Part shown: positions 1 to 6,689 of the stretch, in pieces
Layout of the letters: every line of letters starts with the position of its first letter
How positions within the stretch are numbered: the first letter of the stretch is position 1
Source of the DNA: Eubacterium sp. CAG:786
GTDB lineage: Bacteria > Bacillota > Clostridia > Oscillospirales > Ruminococcaceae
DNA: 14,246 bases
NCBI GenBank assembly: GCA_000432175.1
Contig: HF989413.1
Coordinates: forward strand, 1-14,246
Direction of reading: 5' to 3'
Made by a program: the position numbers and the translations under genes
The notes under the pieces: model-generated
Databases searched by the model: none
Seen by the model: only the letters and a program-made list of their open reading frames with translations
What the model was told of the DNA's origin: nothing

Positions 1-655
1 CCGGTGCGCCGCCCCTGCAGTAAAGCAGACCCGCCCCGCGAAGTCCCCCAATCTTGTGCGCCGAAACCGACATCATGTCGCAGCCGATATCGCCCACGCT
101 CAGCGGAACGTACCCCGCAGCCTGCACCGCGTCCGTATGGAAAAGCACGCCGCGTTCCCTGCATATCGCGGAGATCTCACGCACCGGCTGTATCGTGCCG
201 ACCTCGTTATTAGCCGCCATCACTGAAACCAGCGCCGTCCGTTCCGTGATGAGTTCCCGCGCCTGTTCCACCGAAACATAACCCTCCGCGTTCACGTCAA
301 GGTACTGTACATCAGCCCCGAAGTGCTCCAGGAACCTGCAGCACTCCAGAATTGCGGGGTGCTCTATTTTCGTTGTGACTATGCGGTTCCTGCCATTCTG
401 ACGACCCACCAGGAATGCGGATCTGACCGCCATGTTGTCCGCTTCCGTCCCGCCGGAAGTAAAAACGATCTCCCCGGGACTTGCGCCTATCGCCTTCGCG
501 CACTTTTCCCGCGCTTCTATTACAGCCAGCGACGCGCGCCGTCCCTCTGAGTGTATCGACGACGGATTACCGCAGCATTCCGTCAGGAACGGCATTGCGG
601 CTTTCAGCACGCATTCCAGCGCCGGTGCGCTTGCCGCATTGTCAAGATATATCAC
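1..655 (-). CDS. Cysteine desulfurase, NifS/IscS-like, C-terminus cut by window edge
   Basis: PLP-dependent aminotransferase-fold enzyme that converts cysteine to alanine and passes persulfide sulfur to Fe-S, thiouridine or other sulfur pathways in the cytosol. The 218 visible residues show the family landmarks in order: YLDNAAS near the start, GNPSSIH (29-35), TSGGTEADN (66-74), the PLP-stacking His in IEHPAIL (His99), NNEVGTIQP (149-157), HTDAVQAAG (173-181) and the PLP-lysine motif SAHKIGG (Lys201). The family is usually about 380-400 residues, so the active-site Cys loop and C-terminus lie outside the window. I chose the GTG at 655 because AAAGGAGG lies 7 nt upstream and it overlaps the stop of the upstream gene by 4 nt (GTGA), which implies translational coupling. 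The family is certain. Which sulfur pathway it serves cannot be told; it could be housekeeping or dedicated to the neighbouring genes. Confidence 0.95.
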   Translation of the reverse strand, partial: MIYLDNAASAPALECVLKAAMPFLTECCGNPSSIHSEGRRASLAVIEAREKCAKAIGASPGEIVFTSGGTEADNMAVRSAFLVGRQNGRNRIVTTKIEHPAILECCRFLEHFGADVQYLDVNAEGYVSVEQARELITERTALVSVMAANNEVGTIQPVREISAICRERGVLFHTDAVQAAGYVPLSVGDIGCDMMSVSAHKIGGLRGAGLLYCRGGAP

Positions 656-1476
656 CGTGCCGCCTCCTTTATCCTGTCGATGGTCCATTCCCATTCCGGG
701 AAGTCCCTCAGTATTCTCGCGATACAGCGCCAGATGAATTCCTCGCGCAGCACCGGGTGCTCCCGCATCTGCTGCTTTGCACCCCACAAATGGGTGTACT
801 TATCCTGCGGGAAGAACAAGAATTCCTTTTCAAGCAGCGTTTCCACCGGGGTTCCTGTGAATTCCGCGCACATAGCCGCCATTCGCTGTTCCGCGAAAAC
901 CATGTATTTCAGCCGGTCATCGCACCTCTCCGCAGATTTCATGAACGCTATCGCCTGCGATGTGTAGAATTCCTTGAGCGAGTTATCCGGCATGTACAGA
1001 AACGCCGTATTCAGCGGCAGCACTTCCCTGCTGAAATCAGGAATGCTGTGCCCCGGCGCGCGGAAATACTCAAGCGCCGGATAAATATCAGGGTTCAGGT
1101 CCTCGCGGTGTGCGGCGATGAGCGCCCTGCCGAATTCCGGCTTGTGCCACACGATGAGATCGGTGTCTATCATCACGCAGGGGGCTGCCATCTGCCGCAG
1201 CGCGAACAGCTTCCCCGCTGCCCAGAACATCTGCGGGTCTATGCCCTCGAGGTCGTCGGGTACTGTATCCCTCACCTCGTCCCAGACCGTTTCCAGCCCG
1301 GAATTCCTAACGTAATCCGCAGCAGCCCTGTCGCAGTACAGGAATATCCTGCTGCCGTCCCTGCGCCACTGCAGCGCGGAGATTACGGCGCAGTAAAGGT
1401 CGAAATCCTCTAAAGCAAAAGCCCCGTTATTTTTCGCGAAAAACGGAGCCGTAGAAATTATATGAAATGCGTCCAA
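652..1476 (-). CDS. Putative glycosyltransferase-like protein with DxD motif (GT-A type)
   Basis: 274 residues, soluble, with no signal peptide or membrane span. The start IISTAPFF, a Rossmann-like first half and the sequence PCVMIDTDLIVW (99-110), with an Asp-Thr-Asp at 104-106, resemble the nucleotide-sugar/metal site of GT-A glycosyltransferases. Other likely conserved blocks are FWAAGKLFAL (84-93), LPLNTAFLYM (153-162), FAEQRMAAM (194-202) and THLWGAK (228-234). It starts at TTG 1476, with AGAGGT 6 nt upstream and no better in-frame start before the stop at 1497-1495. It lies 13 nt after the Gly-Ser-aromatic repeat protein and overlaps the cysteine desulfurase by 4 nt, so the three genes are cotranscribed. 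The glycosyltransferase assignment rests on the DxD and overall pattern, not on a match I can name. The acceptor is unknown; the adjacent Ser-rich repeat protein is a reasonable guess. Confidence 0.72.
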   Translation of the reverse strand: MDAFHIISTAPFFAKNNGAFALEDFDLYCAVISALQWRRDGSRIFLYCDRAAADYVRNSGLETVWDEVRDTVPDDLEGIDPQMFWAAGKLFALRQMAAPCVMIDTDLIVWHKPEFGRALIAAHREDLNPDIYPALEYFRAPGHSIPDFSREVLPLNTAFLYMPDNSLKEFYTSQAIAFMKSAERCDDRLKYMVFAEQRMAAMCAEFTGTPVETLLEKEFLFFPQDKYTHLWGAKQQMREHPVLREEFIWRCIARILRDFPEWEWTIDRIKEAAR

Positions 1477-1489
1477 ATAGTTACCTCTG

Positions 1490-2224
1490 TCAGATTATAT
1501 GAATACCGTAGCCGAAGCAGTCCAGCGGACATCTGCGCAGGCACTCGTACATTATCCTGTCGTATTCATCAGCGGTGATCGCAAAACTGCCATACCCCAT
1601 CGGGAAGCTGACGAATGCATACGCCCCCAGACCCGTGAACGAACCGCCAAGCATGAACGAACCGCCCAGGAACGAACCTGCAAAGAAAGACCCACCGCGC
1701 CAGGAAGTCCCGCTAAACGAGCCAAACGAACCGTAAGAACGGTGGAAGCTGCTGCCGAAGCGCCATTCCCACTCCCATTCCCACAGGCTGAATTTTGTGA
1801 AGCTGCCGACGTAGCTGCCGGAATAACTGCCCGAAAAGCTACCGTAATAGCTCCCCGCATAACTCCCGAAATAGGAGCCTGCAAAACTGCCGGAATTCCA
1901 CGCCAGACCGGAGCCGAACGCAGTCATTGAGCCATTGTAAGAGCCAGCCGCAGGAACATCTCGAACATTCTCAGCCCCGCTGAACACCTGCAGTGATGCC
2001 GGCGCAGTCACGCCGAAAACCTGAGCAAGCCGTAAGTCGAGTTCCGGGTCGGAGGGGTCGATGGTTTCAAGGCACTCTGCCTGTTCCTCACCGCCGTGTT
2101 CCCTGAGCCATTCTGCCAGACTTCCCCCCAGAAAATAGCCCCGAAGCGCAGCCATGTCGAAATGTTCTGTTATCTCAGACGCGTTGTTTATCCTGCACCG
2201 TCCGAACCATAAGGAACAATCCAA
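1490..2224 (-). CDS. Gly-Ser-Tyr/Phe low-complexity repeat protein of unknown function
   Basis: 244 residues in three parts. Residues 1-75 form a small, probably helical domain (pattern FDMAALRGYFLGGSLAEWL, then REHGGEEQAECL and LAQVFG). I have seen this kind of module at the ends of assorted Firmicutes repeat proteins, but cannot name it. Residues 93-214 are low complexity, with about 16 GSY/GSF units. Eight of them (112-142) keep a strict 4-residue period and later ones (178-196) a period of 5-6. An alternating Trp-Glu stretch, LWEWEWEWR (147-155), interrupts them. The C-terminus (215-244) has three Cys (227, 232, 236) and ends FGYGIHII. There is no signal peptide and no membrane span. I prefer the TTG at 2224, with AGGAGG 8 nt upstream; the in-frame GTG at 2233 overlaps that ribosome site. 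It is first in the operon with the glycosyltransferase-like gene and the desulfurase. Function unknown; it could be a modified scaffold, a RiPP-like substrate or a condensate-forming protein. Confidence 0.8.
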   Translation of the reverse strand: MDCSLWFGRCRINNASEITEHFDMAALRGYFLGGSLAEWLREHGGEEQAECLETIDPSDPELDLRLAQVFGVTAPASLQVFSGAENVRDVPAAGSYNGSMTAFGSGLAWNSGSFAGSYFGSYAGSYYGSFSGSYSGSYVGSFTKFSLWEWEWEWRFGSSFHRSYGSFGSFSGTSWRGGSFFAGSFLGGSFMLGGSFTGLGAYAFVSFPMGYGSFAITADEYDRIMYECLRRCPLDCFGYGIHII

Positions 2225-2232
2225 CGGAGCCA

Positions 2233-2238
2233 CCTCCT
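2233..2238 (-). promoter_or_regulatory. Ribosome binding site deciding the TTG start of the repeat protein
   Basis: Perfect AGGAGG on the minus strand. Its spacing to the TTG at 2224 is 8 nt, while the longer-frame GTG start (2233-2231) shares its first base with the last base of this site. This favours TTG. Confidence 0.7.
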
Positions 2239-2248
2239 CTGCTATTCC

Positions 2249-2261
2249 GGGACGCCGTCCC
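2249..2261 (-). repeat. Short 5'-UTR hairpin, GGGAC-GGC-GTCCC
   Basis: A perfect 5-bp inverted repeat with a 3-nt loop lies within a few nucleotides of the predicted transcript start (about 2264) of the repeat-protein operon. It could be a 5'-end stabilising hairpin or a small operator. It is seen directly; the role is inferred. Confidence 0.5.
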
Positions 2262-2270
2262 CTTGTATCA

Positions 2271-2299
2271 ATTATAGCATATTTTCAGCAATAATGCAA
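2271..2299 (-). promoter_or_regulatory. Sigma-A type promoter of the repeat-protein operon
   Basis: On the minus strand, -35 TTGCAT (2299-2294), 17-nt spacer, -10 TATAAT (2276-2271). An AT-rich stretch lies upstream of the -35 with arms ACAAT/ATTGT (2302-2318) and could be an UP element or operator. It separates the three-gene repeat-protein operon from the upstream ComFB-family gene. Confidence 0.8.
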
Positions 2300-2342
2300 C
2301 AACAATTATATATATTGTGGCTGAATTTGATATTATTGCCCG

Positions 2343-3029
2343 TCAGCCGTGGAAATTCCGCTTTTTGTTGCCCATCATGAGCCGTATCATCACAGATATT
2401 GCAGATTTTTTGGCTGCCGCTAAAAGCAGCTTTTCCTCCTCAGTAAAGCCGTTCCAGTTGATGTCGGCGTTTTCAGGCAGCCTCATGTACCTTGCGGGGA
2501 TTTCCGCAGCGGCAAGCCTTGCGAGTTCCCTGCGGCATACCTCGCAGTCGCACGCATTGAACCGCGCCAGCACACCTGGCGCTTCCGCTGATATCACCAT
2601 TTCAGTCAGGTCGCGGGTTATGAGCGGAGCGGACTGCTCCTCCTCGCGGAGCTTTTCATTCTCTGCGTCGCGCCGCATGACCCTGGACAGGGGTTCAATT
2701 CCCCTTAACTGTCTCGGAATGCGGCTCTTGCCCGCGGCAATCACCTGGTTTTCCGCGCAGGCATCCTGCACCAGCTTCATCACGCTGGGAGTTTTCAGGC
2801 TCGGAGTTTCGTCGGTTTTTTTCGGCTCTTCTTGCTGCGGCTTCTGTTTTGGCTTGACTGCAGCTTTTTCCGCCTTCCCCCTGGGAGCTGTCTTTTTCAC
2901 CTGCGGTTTAGCGTCCGTCGCGCTTTTCCCCTTTTTGCGGGAATTTTCGCTGCGCTCCTGCACCAGCACTGCGCCCTCCGGGTCGCTCATGTAGCGCTCG
3001 GTGATCATGTTGTCATCTCTCATGTTCAC
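2343..3029 (-). CDS. ComFB-family protein with charged linker
   Basis: 228 residues. Residues about 25-75 are a Lys/Pro/Glu-rich, probably disordered linker. Residues 135-185 carry a ComFB-like core: VISAEAPGVLARFNACDCEVC (145-165, with Cys160, 162 and 165), then RRELARLAAAEIPARYMRL. This matches the family pattern of a C-x-C-x-x-C followed by D/E-x-A-x-x-A-x-x-x-x-P-x-R-Y. The family was named after Bacillus late-competence ComFB, and homologues have been reported to bind cyclic dinucleotides. It starts at GTG 3029 in a 4-nt GTGA overlap with the parA stop. There is no strong ribosome site, so in-frame ATGs at 3023 or 3008 are possible. The tight coupling with a ParA ATPase and the nearby GGDEF and PilZ genes suggest a c-di-GMP-responsive partner of ParA (inference). 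The family call is good; the ligand is not shown by sequence. Confidence 0.8.
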   Translation of the reverse strand: MNMRDDNMITERYMSDPEGAVLVQERSENSRKKGKSATDAKPQVKKTAPRGKAEKAAVKPKQKPQQEEPKKTDETPSLKTPSVMKLVQDACAENQVIAAGKSRIPRQLRGIEPLSRVMRRDAENEKLREEEQSAPLITRDLTEMVISAEAPGVLARFNACDCEVCRRELARLAAAEIPARYMRLPENADINWNGFTEEEKLLLAAAKKSAISVMIRLMMGNKKRNFHG

Positions 3030-3799
3030 TTTGTATTATCGCACTTTACGCCCGTAAGTTCCTCTATAAACTTGAGGTATTCCCTTGCAACCTTCGACTT
3101 GGGCAAATATGTGATCACGCTCTTGCCGTGCGCGGGCGCTTCTGCAATGCTAACGCTGGCGCTTATGCGGTTCTTGTATATTTTGGTGTTGAGCTGATCC
3201 GCGATGACGTTTGCCAGGTCCTCGACATCCCTCGTGAGCGTGAGCCTCGGGTTGTACTTATTCAGCAGAATTCCACCGACTTTAAGGTCCTTATTGTAAT
3301 ACCGCTGTACCGCGAATATCGTCTGCTTCAGCTGGGCAATTCCCTGCAGGCTGAGTATCTCGCACAGCATTGGGATTATCAGTTCGTCCGACGCGGTGTA
3401 AGCGTTTATGGTGAGCACAGAAAGCGCCGGCGGAGTATCCAGTATGATATAGTCATATTCGTCCCTTATGCTATCAAGCTGCTCGCGCAGGATGTATTCG
3501 CGTCCCACGCCGGTAAGTTCCAGCTCCACGCCGGAAAGCAGAATATTCGAAGAGATCACGTCGCATACTTCACCATGCTGTATCGCGTCGGTGATGTCGC
3601 AGTTTTCCTTGAACACATCGTAGATCGTGTATGTGTCCTCTGCCTCCCCGCCCAGGGAAAAACTGAGATTTCCCTGCGGGTCGAGATCTATCGCCAGGAC
3701 TTTTTTTCCAGCCCCGGCAAGTCCATCGCAGATGGAGCAGCATGTCGTAGTCTTTCCAACGCCGCCCTTCTGGTTTGTCAGTGCGATTATTTTTGCCAA
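3026..3799 (-). CDS. ParA/Soj-family ATPase (orphan)
   Basis: 257 residues, the usual length for Soj-type ParA. It has a deviant Walker A KGGVGKTT (11-18, signature Lys11), Walker A' IDLDPQGN (37-44) and Walker B IILDTPP (118-124). The C-terminal section has the family's NKYNPRLTLTRDV block and the IAEAPAHGKSV block. ParA ATPases position chromosomes, plasmids or protein clusters by ATP-dependent binding to non-specific DNA. The N-terminus is short and lacks the HTH of plasmid type Ia ParA. The start is TTG 3799, just after GGGGGTAA and giving the canonical MAKIIALTNQKGG opening. No parB and no parS-like site was seen nearby. Instead it overlaps a ComFB-family gene and follows a diguanylate cyclase. 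It more likely positions a protein complex or cooperates with ComFB than segregates the chromosome (inference). Confidence 0.93.
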   Translation of the reverse strand: MAKIIALTNQKGGVGKTTTCCSICDGLAGAGKKVLAIDLDPQGNLSFSLGGEAEDTYTIYDVFKENCDITDAIQHGEVCDVISSNILLSGVELELTGVGREYILREQLDSIRDEYDYIILDTPPALSVLTINAYTASDELIIPMLCEILSLQGIAQLKQTIFAVQRYYNKDLKVGGILLNKYNPRLTLTRDVEDLANVIADQLNTKIYKNRISASVSIAEAPAHGKSVITYLPKSKVAREYLKFIEELTGVKCDNTK

Positions 3800-3815
3800 A
3801 ATATTACCCCCGTAA

Positions 3816-3872
3816 CGGCCGAAGCCGCGTATTTCTCAGACATCACAAGGGCGCACAGTTACTGTCCGCCCT
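3816..3872 (-). other. Two hairpins in the spacer between the cyclase and parA
   Basis: Inverted repeat 3848-3858/3862-3872 has 11-bp arms (AGGGCGCACAG against CTGTCCGCCCT) with one mismatch and a 3-nt loop. A second, CGGC-TTCG-GCCG on the minus strand, lies at 3816-3827 just upstream of the parA ribosome site. No T-run follows the large stem on either strand, so a classical intrinsic terminator is not supported. The stems may attenuate, process or stabilise the transcript between the cyclase and parA. Confidence 0.45.
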
Positions 3873-3893
3873 CGGTCGTTATTTGTTGCCGTA

Positions 3894-5924
3894 TCAGAAG
3901 CCCTCAGGATCCTTGTACTCGTCGGTAGCGCTGTCCTCGGGTATGTAGATATGGTAATTCGTCTTACCGTTCTTCTTAACGAAGTACATCGCGGTATCAG
4001 CAAAGGAGAGCAGCTCGTTGACGTCCTCTGTATGCTCAGGGCAGAACGCAACGCCGATACTTGCCTTGACGTCGATGTGCATTCCACCGTCTGCGGTATC
4101 ATAACCCGCATACAGTTCGTTGATGATATCCATGGAGATATTCTCGATGTTCTCGATATCCTCCTGATTGGTGAAGCAGAGCACGAACTCATCGCCGCCG
4201 AAACGACCAGCAAAGCCGCCTCTGTCGTCCACCTTCTTGCGAATGGTGTCAGCCACGAACCTAATGACCTCATCACCGATGGTGTGACCATAACGGTCGT
4301 TGATGAACTTGAAGTCGTCCACGTCGATGAACAGGGCAGCAACGCGCTTAGTACCGCGGCGCTCGATCTCAGATGTGAGGTTCCTGATGAATGTGTTTCT
4401 GTTATACAGCTGAGAGAGGAAGTCGTAGCTTGCACGCTCAGAAAGCTGAAGTTCAAGCTTCTTCTCGTTATCGATATCCGTCATGACGCCGATAACTCTC
4501 AGCGGTTCACCCAGACGGTCGGTGATGCATACAGCGCGGAGGGATACCCAGATAAGTGCGCCGTTCTTGTTCTTCAGCTGATATTCACCGCTGTAACCGT
4601 TCTTGTTCTTGAGCAGCTGGTTAATGTCGCGCTTGTACTTTTCAGCGTCCTCCTGGCTCATCAGGGAATCGATGAACTTACCGTTGGACAGCGTGGACTG
4701 CTCGGTGTCGATATCAAACTTAGCCAGCATATTGGGGGAGCAGTACATTCTTTCCTTGTGGAAGTCCCACTCGAACAGCATGTTATCGGACAGTTCCGCG
4801 ATGGTGCGGTGACGTTCCTCGCTGAGGAATACCTCGTCGAGCAGGTCGTTGAAGGAAGTCTGTATCTCGCCAAGCTCGCTCTTTCTGTTTGTTACCTTGA
4901 AGCGGATGTCCGTAGCGCCCTCTGCGTCGGAGATCTCGGTCATGGTCTTGAGCATTCCGCTCATGTTGCCAAGGAACCTGCCTATAACTATGAGCGAACC
5001 AACGGAGAATACCACTGCAGAAGCCGCGATAACCACCCAGCCCAGCAGGTTTGTGGTGAGTGAGAAGCTGCTGAAGCTGCCTGCGTCAGCGATCGCTACC
5101 CATCTCCACTCGGTGATGTTCTTATCTACAAGACCTACGCAGTAAACGCTGCCGCCTGCCTTACCCTTGATAGACTTTGTATCGGAAGCATTCTTGAGAG
5201 CCGCGTAACCTGTGTTTGCGAAATCATAATACTGCTTTAAGCCGTCATTCCAGAGAACGGAATTGGAGAAATCCTTGCTGACTGCGCCGTCTGTCTGGTT
5301 GAGTGCGACGCCGTTGGAGTCAACGATCATAAATCTGCCGTTTGAACCGAGAGAACCGGAAATAGCCTTCATAACGCCACTGTCGCTGCCCACGGAAATG
5401 ATCTCCACGAGGGAACCTGCAACATTGGAGCTGTCGTCCTTTATCGGTGCGGAAACATAGATAGCGTCTGTCTGCTGCTCTGCGTAGCCGGTCCATGAAA
5501 GCACGCCGGAAACATTCTGCATATCGGCAACGCCGTTCTCAGGGAGGTTTTCAAAGATGCCGCCGGTGGCGCCGTTCACGGAAGCAACAACTGTGCCGTT
5601 GCTGTCGAGTATAAGCACATCGAGCACATCGCTGTCGGCAGCTACGATAGCCTTCATCAGACTGTCTGCGTCGCCGCTGTTGTCAACAGCCAAGCGGACA
5701 GCCTCAGTTTCTGCAGAAGCGTTAAGATTAGTCGTATAGTAGCTGAACAGCTGAGTGATGCCGGCAGATTTTGACTCAGCGACCTGAGCCAGTGTATTCA
5801 GCTTTGCAGCATTCTCATATCCCATTACCGAGAATGTGCCTATCGCGCCCACAATAACTGCCGGTAGTATTGAGAATACTAGCATAATTACCGTCAGAAC
5901 TATTTTTAGCCTGAAATTGCCCAT
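3894..5924 (-). CDS. Membrane diguanylate cyclase: dCache-HAMP-PAS-GGDEF
   Basis: 676 residues; makes c-di-GMP from two GTP at the inner face of the membrane. TM1 is about 8-34. The extracytoplasmic sensor (about 35-285) looks like a dCache domain and holds repeated LDSNGTVVAS / VDSNGVALN-type strands. TM2 is about 293-317, the HAMP-like linker about 318-370 and the PAS domain about 373-490, ending in the PAC-like VIGVMTDIDNEKK. The GGDEF domain is about 498-660. It has DFLSQLYNRNTF, the metal-binding FIDVDDFKFIND (532-543) and an intact GGDEF (576-580), so activity is likely. The inhibitory I-site RxxD is absent: the equivalent positions are Asp567 and Gly570. No EAL or HD-GYP domain is present. 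The start is ATG 5922-5924 after a GGGGGATAAG ribosome site. It follows the PilZ gene by 84 nt, so an enzyme and a receptor for the same messenger are probably cotranscribed. The sensed ligand is unknown. Confidence 0.95.
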   Translation of the reverse strand: MGNFRLKIVLTVIMLVFSILPAVIVGAIGTFSVMGYENAAKLNTLAQVAESKSAGITQLFSYYTTNLNASAETEAVRLAVDNSGDADSLMKAIVAADSDVLDVLILDSNGTVVASVNGATGGIFENLPENGVADMQNVSGVLSWTGYAEQQTDAIYVSAPIKDDSSNVAGSLVEIISVGSDSGVMKAISGSLGSNGRFMIVDSNGVALNQTDGAVSKDFSNSVLWNDGLKQYYDFANTGYAALKNASDTKSIKGKAGGSVYCVGLVDKNITEWRWVAIADAGSFSSFSLTTNLLGWVVIAASAVVFSVGSLIVIGRFLGNMSGMLKTMTEISDAEGATDIRFKVTNRKSELGEIQTSFNDLLDEVFLSEERHRTIAELSDNMLFEWDFHKERMYCSPNMLAKFDIDTEQSTLSNGKFIDSLMSQEDAEKYKRDINQLLKNKNGYSGEYQLKNKNGALIWVSLRAVCITDRLGEPLRVIGVMTDIDNEKKLELQLSERASYDFLSQLYNRNTFIRNLTSEIERRGTKRVAALFIDVDDFKFINDRYGHTIGDEVIRFVADTIRKKVDDRGGFAGRFGGDEFVLCFTNQEDIENIENISMDIINELYAGYDTADGGMHIDVKASIGVAFCPEHTEDVNELLSFADTAMYFVKKNGKTNYHIYIPEDSATDEYKDPEGF

Positions 5925-6008
5925 ACCACTTATCCCCCTGAATATGTAATTTATTTTTCGCCCTATGGAACTCCGACACCCCCGCCGCAGCCCCGCACAA
6001 ATTAAATG

Positions 6009-6689
6009 TTAGGCTTCTTCTTCGCCGCTTTGTCTTGCCCTGAGCAGAAGCTGCTCACGGTTGATGTACTTGCCGATAGCGTCCTCCTGTGCGGCAGTGA
6101 GGCTCTCAAATGCGCAGCCGTAGCCGATCACCTGGTTATCCTGACCTGTCTGCACCCTGAGCACTCTCGCCATGGTGTTGAGCCTGTATCCGTCGTTTAA
6201 CTCGATATCAACGCACGCGCAGTCGTCCTTCAGAAACTCGAACCCGCTCGACGACATGAAAATACCGCCGACATTGATATCCTGGATATCAATAGCGACC
6301 GGTTCCTCAAAGCGTAGCGTGTCGTCGTCCCTCACCAGGAACAGCACCCTGCCCGAAAGGCTGACTTTTATCTTGAAGTATCTCCTGCGTTCCTCAAGCA
6401 CCTGTGTATCGCGGTTTTTCAGGATAGAAACATTCATCTGACGGCTGTGCGCCATGGATATCTCACCGGGGTACCTTATCCTGTCGCCCGCCTTTGAATA
6501 CGCAATGACAGTGACCTTTATGCCGCGTTCAAGATCCGGCAGATCCTTGCCCTTGATTATAAGAATGCTCTCCTCATCAGAATCGATATTCCGCGGGAAC
6601 ACAAAGTTCTTTTCAGTGGAAGCGAGCAGCGACCCTCTCTGGTCTAGCACCTCCACCTTTACTATCTTATATCCGAAAAGCAATAGCAT
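6009..6689 (-). CDS. PilZ-domain c-di-GMP receptor, YcgR-like two-domain
   Basis: 226 residues. The N-terminal half (about 1-95) is a beta-rich domain with the layout of YcgR-N/PilZN flagellar-brake proteins. The C-terminal PilZ domain starts at ERRRYFKI (100-107), the RxxxR c-di-GMP clamp with Lys106 in place of the last Arg. It continues to QDINVGGIFM (136-145), the D/N-x-S-x-x-G motif with Asn in place of Ser. Both are conservative changes, so binding remains plausible. I chose ATG 6689 because AGAGGA sits 4-5 nt upstream. The frame is open back to GTG 6803, but that extension would run through the structured leader and reads as an unlikely Arg/Cys-rich sequence. Role: senses c-di-GMP, probably from the downstream cyclase, and controls motility, exopolysaccharide or adhesion machinery. 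No flagellar gene is nearby. Confidence 0.88.
   Translation of the reverse strand: MLLLFGYKIVKVEVLDQRGSLLASTEKNFVFPRNIDSDEESILIIKGKDLPDLERGIKVTVIAYSKAGDRIRYPGEISMAHSRQMNVSILKNRDTQVLEERRRYFKIKVSLSGRVLFLVRDDDTLRFEEPVAIDIQDINVGGIFMSSSGFEFLKDDCACVDIELNDGYRLNTMARVLRVQTGQDNQVIGYGCAFESLTAAQEDAIGKYINREQLLLRARQSGEEEA

Noticed and set aside
481..1413. Plus-strand 310-codon open frame
   Set aside because: Antisense shadow of the glycosyltransferase-like gene and the desulfurase start. It is rich in Arg, Pro and His, with no motifs and no start signals.
1640..1960. CRISPR-like or noncoding tandem repeat
   Set aside because: The DNA repeats are degenerate 12-15 bp units in register with GSY/GSF codons. 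There are no constant-length repeats with spacers.
3848..3872. Intrinsic terminator after the diguanylate cyclase
   Set aside because: The stem is strong but no T-run follows it on the minus strand, so it is listed only as a hairpin of unknown role.
3951..5063. Plus-strand 370-codon open frame
   Set aside because: Antisense of the GGDEF, PAS and HAMP coding region, whose conserved motifs on the minus strand are unambiguous.
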